Positions 5,482-9,248 of a stretch of 9,248 nt of DNA are shown here, in pieces (position 1 is the stretch's first letter; every line of letters begins with the position of its first letter). A program made the position numbers and the translations under genes. The notes beneath the pieces were generated by a model. The model made no database searches. It was given only the letters and a program-made list of their open reading frames with translations, and had not been told where the DNA came from. Source of the DNA: an uncultured Treponema sp. (GTDB lineage: Bacteria; Spirochaetota; Spirochaetia; Treponematales; Treponemataceae); the NCBI GenBank assembly GCA_945833725.1, contig CAMAFU010000052.1, positions 1 to 9,248 of the forward strand, given 5' to 3'.

Positions 5482-6837
5482 ATGGAATTAAAGTGGGTTA
5501 TCCTGATTGCGGCTGTTTTAATGTATACCCTTGTAATTGCCTTTCAGGATAAAAAAGTCTGGTTTACAACTTTTACGGCTGTTTTCTGCATAGTTCTTGG
5601 CATTATTTTCCCCGGCGTAATTTTTTCCAGTGGCAGCGGCGAAACTTCAAGAATTTTTGCCCTTACAAATGCCTTTTCCAGCCTTATAAACTGGAATGTA
5701 CTTATGATTTATGTAGGCGCAATGACTATTGCAGCTCTTTTTCTCTATTCAAAAGTTCCTGCAAAAATTGCCGATTGGCTTGTAAAAATTTCCCCTTCTA
5801 CCGGTGTTGCTATTGTACTTATTCTTGCAATGACAGGCATTATTTCCATATTCGTTGAAAATGTGGCTACAGTTCTTGTTATGGCTCCTATTGCACTAAG
5901 TCTGTGCAAAAAATTAAAAATGAATCCTACAATGTTTATGGTAGGGCTGGCCGTTATGTCTAATCTGGAAGGAACTGCAACTTTAGTAGGCGATCCTCCC
6001 AGCATGATTTTTGCAGCTGCTGCCAACTACAATTTTAACGATTTCTTTATTCACAACGGTAAACTTTCAATTTTCTTTGTGGTTCAGACAGGGCTTTTGG
6101 CCGGCTGTATTTTTTTCTATTTTGTATTTGCAAAATTCAAGGAAAAAATCAACATTGAAGGCGAAGATATTGTTTCTTCTTTTCCGGCTGTCCTTATGCT
6201 TGCAATGATTTTCGGGCTGGCTCTTCTTTCCTTTATTTCTCCTTCCCTTGCAAAAGTTATTCCCGAATCCGTAATGAATTTTTCTTCTGGTCTTTTTGTA
6301 GTTATTTTGGCTGCCATTGGTGTTTTATGGTACGCTTTCAATCAGAAAAAATCCGGGGAAGAAATCTGGAAACTTATAAAAGAACTTGACTGGGAAACAA
6401 TTTTTTTCCTGATGGGAATTTTTGTTGTTGTAGGTGCTATAAGCGGGGCAGGGCTGTTACGGGATTTTGCTTCTTTTCTTGTAAATGTATGCGGTGGCAG
6501 TAAACTTTTAGGCTTTGTAATAATTCTTGCTGTTTCAATCCTTATTTCCGGCTTTGTTGATAATGTTCCGTACATTATGGTTATGCTTCCTGTTGCCCAG
6601 CAGATGGCATCAGGTTTTGGTACTGGCGGAGAACTTTACATGTTTGCCCTTCTTGTAGGCTCCTGCCTTGGCGGAAACCTTACTCCTTTCGGGGCAAGTG
6701 CCAATGTGGTGGCCATGGGAATCGTTAAAAACGAAGGCTATCCAATGAGTTTCGGAAAGTGGCTTAAACTGGGCGGAACATTTACACTTATTACAACGGC
6801 TGCGGCTGCTTTTGTTCTCTGGTTTATCTGGAGTTAA
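5482..6837 (+). CDS. ArsB/NhaD-type (P-protein-like) ion permease
   Basis: The 451-aa product is a hydrophobic inner-membrane permease of the ion transporter superfamily (CitMHS/ArsB/NhaD-type). It has two repeated halves, each with the family's paired motifs: VENVATVLVMAP (125-136) with NLEGTATLVGDPPSM (161-175), and FVDNVPYIMVMLP (358-370) with LGGNLTPFGASANVV (396-410). The usual 'N-G-G-T-A-T-L-I-G-D-P-P-N' is changed here at two places: Glu163 replaces glycine and Ser174 replaces asparagine. The substrate could be arsenite, Na+/H+ or an organic anion; no ars genes are nearby, so I do not call it ArsB. A TTG at 5437 would extend the frame by 15 residues, but TGGAG at 5471-5475, 6 nt before ATG 5482, supports the later start. 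The gene runs straight into the acyltransferase gene. Confidence 0.88.
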   Translation: MELKWVILIAAVLMYTLVIAFQDKKVWFTTFTAVFCIVLGIIFPGVIFSSGSGETSRIFALTNAFSSLINWNVLMIYVGAMTIAALFLYSKVPAKIADWLVKISPSTGVAIVLILAMTGIISIFVENVATVLVMAPIALSLCKKLKMNPTMFMVGLAVMSNLEGTATLVGDPPSMIFAAAANYNFNDFFIHNGKLSIFFVVQTGLLAGCIFFYFVFAKFKEKINIEGEDIVSSFPAVLMLAMIFGLALLSFISPSLAKVIPESVMNFSSGLFVVILAAIGVLWYAFNQKKSGEEIWKLIKELDWETIFFLMGIFVVVGAISGAGLLRDFASFLVNVCGGSKLLGFVIILAVSILISGFVDNVPYIMVMLPVAQQMASGFGTGGELYMFALLVGSCLGGNLTPFGASANVVAMGIVKNEGYPMSFGKWLKLGGTFTLITTAAAAFVLWFIWS

Positions 6838-6838
6838 A

Positions 6839-7627
6839 ATGAAAGTTAAAAACTCTGTTATTTATTACAAAGATGAATTAAACGATGAATTTGCCTTTGA
6901 CAGCATACAACCCCGTAAAATCGGCGGGGAGTATGTTTATGTCAGCAATTCTATCTGGAAAAAATTTACCCGTTTTTTCTGGTATAGAATTGTTGCTGTT
7001 CCCATTGCTTTTTTGTACCTTAAAATTGTCTGGCATCATAAAATCGTCAACCGCAGCAAAATAAAGGAAGCTGGCAAAAATTCCTTTTTCATTTTTGGCA
7101 ATCATACTCACAATATCTGCGATGCCCTTATTCCCACTTTTGTTTCGTTTCCCGGAAGCGTTCGTGTTATTGTGCATCCAAATAATATTTCCATGCCTGT
7201 TTTGGGAAAAATTACGCCCAGTCTGGGGGCAATTCCTCTTCCCGACGATAAGGAATCAACAAAAAACTTCCTTGAATGTATAAAAATCCGCATACAGGAA
7301 AAAAATGTAATTGCCATTTACCCCGAAGCCCATATATGGCCGTTTTATACAAAAATAAGACCTTTTACATCTTTATCTTTCCGATATCCGGTGCAGTATC
7401 AAACGCCTTCTTTTTCCTTTACTAATGTTTACAAAAAAAGAAAATTTTCAAACAAGCCCCGCATTGTAACTTATATTGACGGTCCTTTTTATCCTGATGC
7501 ATCTCTTTCGCCAAAGGAGCAGCGGGAAGATTTACGGAACAGAATTTACAGTGCAATGTGCAGCCGTTCTGAGTTGAATGAAGTTGAAGTTATAAAATAC
7601 ATAAAAATCGACGAAAAAAATCAATAA
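6839..7627 (+). CDS. PlsC-like acyltransferase, divergent subfamily
   Basis: The 262-aa product resembles the 1-acyl-glycerol-3-phosphate acyltransferase (PlsC) superfamily, which moves acyl chains onto lipid or glycan hydroxyls at the membrane. There is a hydrophobic segment at about 45-70, then GNHTHNICDA (87-96), then LGAIPLPDD, then YPEAHIWPF (161-169). The catalytic motif is not the standard HX4D: from His89 to Asp95 is HX5D and from His91 is HX3D. The 'PEG' motif is PEA (162-164). I recall a clostridial and treponemal group with an 'NHTQ...D / PEAHIWP' pattern, so this is probably an intact but distinct subfamily; its acceptor is unknown. GGAG at 6830-6833 sits inside the end of the permease gene, 5 nt before ATG 6839, and the stop and start codons are 1 nt apart, so translation is coupled. 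Confidence 0.8.
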   Translation: MKVKNSVIYYKDELNDEFAFDSIQPRKIGGEYVYVSNSIWKKFTRFFWYRIVAVPIAFLYLKIVWHHKIVNRSKIKEAGKNSFFIFGNHTHNICDALIPTFVSFPGSVRVIVHPNNISMPVLGKITPSLGAIPLPDDKESTKNFLECIKIRIQEKNVIAIYPEAHIWPFYTKIRPFTSLSFRYPVQYQTPSFSFTNVYKKRKFSNKPRIVTYIDGPFYPDASLSPKEQREDLRNRIYSAMCSRSELNEVEVIKYIKIDEKNQ

Positions 7628-7640
7628 ACTTTTCAATATT

Positions 7641-7674
7641 CTGCAACTAATTTAAAAATCCTGTGTCTAATTTA
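7641..7674 (+). repeat. Direct repeat CTGnnnCTAATTTA upstream of GT8 genes
   Basis: CTGCAACTAATTTA (7641-7654) recurs as CTGTGTCTAATTTA (7661-7674), 11 of 14 bases identical, with a period of exactly 20 nt. It fills most of the 60-nt spacer before the first glycosyltransferase. It may be an operator or promoter-proximal duplication; no clear -35/-10 pair was found. Confidence 0.35.
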
Positions 7675-7687
7675 TCGGATACGAAAA

Positions 7688-8521
7688 ATGATAAATATTT
7701 TATTTTGTGGAAATGACAGAGTTTTCGACGGCATTTTAACATGCTCTCTTTCAATTTTAAAAAGAACGAAAACTTCATCTCCCTTCAAATTTTTTATTTT
7801 CACTATGGATCTTACGGATATAAAAGAAGATTACCGTCCTGTTTCAGACAGGCAGACAGCTTTTTTTGAATCCGTGATTAAGGAATACAATCCTTTAAAC
7901 TGTGTGGAAAAAATTGATGTTACGGAATTTTACAACAGAGAATTCCGTAATTGTCCTAACGAAGGCTGTTACTGTTCTCCTTACACTTTAATCCGCCTTT
8001 TTGCAGATCTTGTTCCATCTCTGCCAGATAAAATCCTTTATCTTGATGCAGATGTTATGGCAAACAGAGATATTACGCTTCTTTACGATATTGATGTTTC
8101 CAATGTGGAATATGCAGCCAGCAACGATCACTACGGAAAATATCTTATCAACCCAAGATACATTAATGCAGGTGTTCTTCTTTTCAACATGGAATACTGC
8201 CGCCGCACAGGATTATTTAAAAAGGCCAGAGAACTTATAAAGGTAAAAAAGCTTGTTTTTGCTGACCAGAGCGCGATTATCCGTTCAACAACAAAAAAAC
8301 ATCTTCTTCCTCAAAAGTTTAACGACCAGAAATTCCTGCACAAACACACTGTAATAAGGCATTTTTCCCAGAGGTTGTTCTATCTTCCATATCCGCATAT
8401 TGACAATGTAAAGCAGTGGCAGGTAACAAGAGTTCACAAAATTTTCAGATACTTTCAGTTTGATGATATTCTTTACGAATATATATATTTAATTCAAAAA
8501 TTTAAGAGGGATTTTAAATGA
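7688..8521 (+). CDS. Glycosyltransferase family 8 protein
   Basis: The 277-aa product is a GT-A fold, family-8 retaining glycosyltransferase, a group that includes LPS galactosyl- and glucosyltransferases and glycogenin. It starts with INILFCGND as the nucleotide-sugar binding strand, then YCSPYTLIRLFADLVP (95-110), then the metal-binding DXD in YLDADVM (D120, D122), and YINAGVLLFNM (158-168), the acceptor-side signature. VIRHFSQR near the C-terminus fits the family's late histidine region. It has no signal peptide or membrane segment, so it should act in the cytoplasm, probably on a membrane-linked glycan or glycolipid. The only ribosome binding site is a short GGA at 7677-7679, 8 nt before ATG 7688. 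The stop codon overlaps the next start (ATGA). Confidence 0.92.
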   Translation: MINILFCGNDRVFDGILTCSLSILKRTKTSSPFKFFIFTMDLTDIKEDYRPVSDRQTAFFESVIKEYNPLNCVEKIDVTEFYNREFRNCPNEGCYCSPYTLIRLFADLVPSLPDKILYLDADVMANRDITLLYDIDVSNVEYAASNDHYGKYLINPRYINAGVLLFNMEYCRRTGLFKKARELIKVKKLVFADQSAIIRSTTKKHLLPQKFNDQKFLHKHTVIRHFSQRLFYLPYPHIDNVKQWQVTRVHKIFRYFQFDDILYEYIYLIQKFKRDFK

Positions 8522-9248
8522 CAGAAAAAGAAAAAATTCAGATTTTTTATGCCTGTGATGATAACTTTGTAAAATATACAATTGTTTCAATTCAGTCTTT
8601 AAAGGAAAACGCATCAAAAGATTTTGACTATCACATTCACATTCTTTTTACAAAAATGACTGAGGAAATGAAAAAAGCCACACTTCTGCTGGCCGACGAA
8701 AAATTTCAGATTTCCTTTGATGATGTTACAGACTTCCTTAAAGGAATTGACTACAAACTTCATACAAGGCATTACTACTCAAAAACCACATATTACCGCC
8801 TTTTTATTCCAGAAATGTTCCCGGAACTGGACAAAGCTCTTTATATTGACAGCGATACAGTTATTGAAGGCGATGTTTCTGAACTTTTTAACCACGATTT
8901 GGGAGATAATTATGTTGGAGCCTGCAATGAACAGGTTATGATAAAAGAAGACATATACGGAACTTATGTTGAAAAATGTCTTGGAATCAGTCGCTATAAA
9001 TTTTTCAATGCCGGAGTTATTTTAATAAACTGCGTTCAGTTCCGGGAGAAAAAACTTCTCGATAAATTCATTAAGCTCCTTCACGAATACAAATTTATCG
9101 TTACTCAGGATGAAGATTACCTTAATGTAATTTGTAAAGATAAAGTTCTTTGGATAGAAAACAACTGGAATATCGAAATGTTCGGTGAAATTTCCTATCA
9201 GCCAAAAGACTTTAAGCTCCTTCATTTTATTATGGTTTCAAAACCTTG
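8518..9248 (+). CDS. Glycosyltransferase family 8 protein, cut by window edge
   Basis: The frame is open from ATG 8518 to the end of the window (243 full codons) with no stop, so the 3' end is missing. The start overlaps the TGA of the previous gene by 4 nt, and AAGAGGG at 8504-8510 is 7 nt upstream. The translation begins IQIFYACDDNFVKYTIVS, has YYRLFIPEMFPELDKALYI, then the metal-binding DSD (111-113) followed by VIEGDVSELFN, then FFNAGVILIN and DQD-like TQDEDYLNV; the visible end reads LHFIMVSKP, like the LHF...KPW region near the end of GT8 catalytic domains. It is clearly different from the first GT8 protein, so the pair would add two sugars in one pathway instead of being a recent duplication. 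Confidence 0.93.
   Translation, partial: MTEKEKIQIFYACDDNFVKYTIVSIQSLKENASKDFDYHIHILFTKMTEEMKKATLLLADEKFQISFDDVTDFLKGIDYKLHTRHYYSKTTYYRLFIPEMFPELDKALYIDSDTVIEGDVSELFNHDLGDNYVGACNEQVMIKEDIYGTYVEKCLGISRYKFFNAGVILINCVQFREKKLLDKFIKLLHEYKFIVTQDEDYLNVICKDKVLWIENNWNIEMFGEISYQPKDFKLLHFIMVSKP

Noticed and set aside
5227..5552. Short plus-strand ORFs crossing the spacer before the permease
   Set aside because: They overlap the end of YeiH, the spacer repeats and the permease start in other frames and have no recognisable domain.
5482..6837. Naming the permease ArsB (arsenite efflux)
   Set aside because: No arsR, arsA, arsC or other arsenic gene is near, and the signature motif is altered; the superfamily covers many substrates.
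8717..8941. Plus-strand 74-aa ORF inside the last gene
   Set aside because: It is out of frame with the clear GT8 reading frame that starts at 8518 and stays open to the window end.
1..9248. CRISPR array, tRNA, rRNA, transposon or phage genes
   Set aside because: No regular repeat-spacer array, no cloverleaf with CCA-type features, no rRNA core sequence and no transposase or phage protein was seen on either strand.

Overview
The window reads as a low-GC bacterial chromosome segment, most likely from a gut or host-associated spirochaete of the Treponema type. The support is indirect: AT-rich coding and spacers, strong GGAGG-type ribosome binding sites, an SBP with a relaxed spirochaete-like lipobox, and recalled similarity of several proteins to treponemal and clostridial relatives. 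All recognisable genes are on the + strand. There are no rRNA or tRNA genes, CRISPR arrays or transposases.

Layout. Bases 1-87 are a GC-rich (53 of 87 bases), strongly self-complementary intergenic element. Then comes efp (elongation factor P) with a good sigma-70 promoter and a clear intrinsic terminator. Next is a regulatory pair, a 78-aa protein that is only the N-terminal part of a PucR-type domain, followed 9 nt later by a MarR-family repressor. A RACo-like ASKHA-domain protein (DUF4445-type) without the usual ferredoxin domain follows behind its own extended -10 promoter. After it, a TRAP-type (DctP) lipoprotein is translationally coupled to a YeiH/UPF0324 putative sulfate exporter, with no DctQ/DctM membrane subunits in view.

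A 191-nt spacer with a long hairpin and short direct repeats separates this from an ArsB/NhaD-type (P-protein-like) permease. The permease is followed without a gap by a divergent PlsC-like acyltransferase. The window ends in two overlapping family-8 glycosyltransferases; the second is cut off by the window edge.

How the parts may work together (inference). The two membrane transporters and the solute-binding lipoprotein look like an anion import/export module. The acyltransferase and GT8 pair look like the start of a surface glycan or glycolipid cluster. Several spacers hold short repeats next to promoters that could be operators for the MarR or PucR-like proteins. No complete novel system can be claimed. 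The best leads are the structured element at the left edge, the orphan TRAP binding protein coupled to YeiH, the ferredoxin-less RACo-like protein, and an EF-P with arginine at the modification tip.
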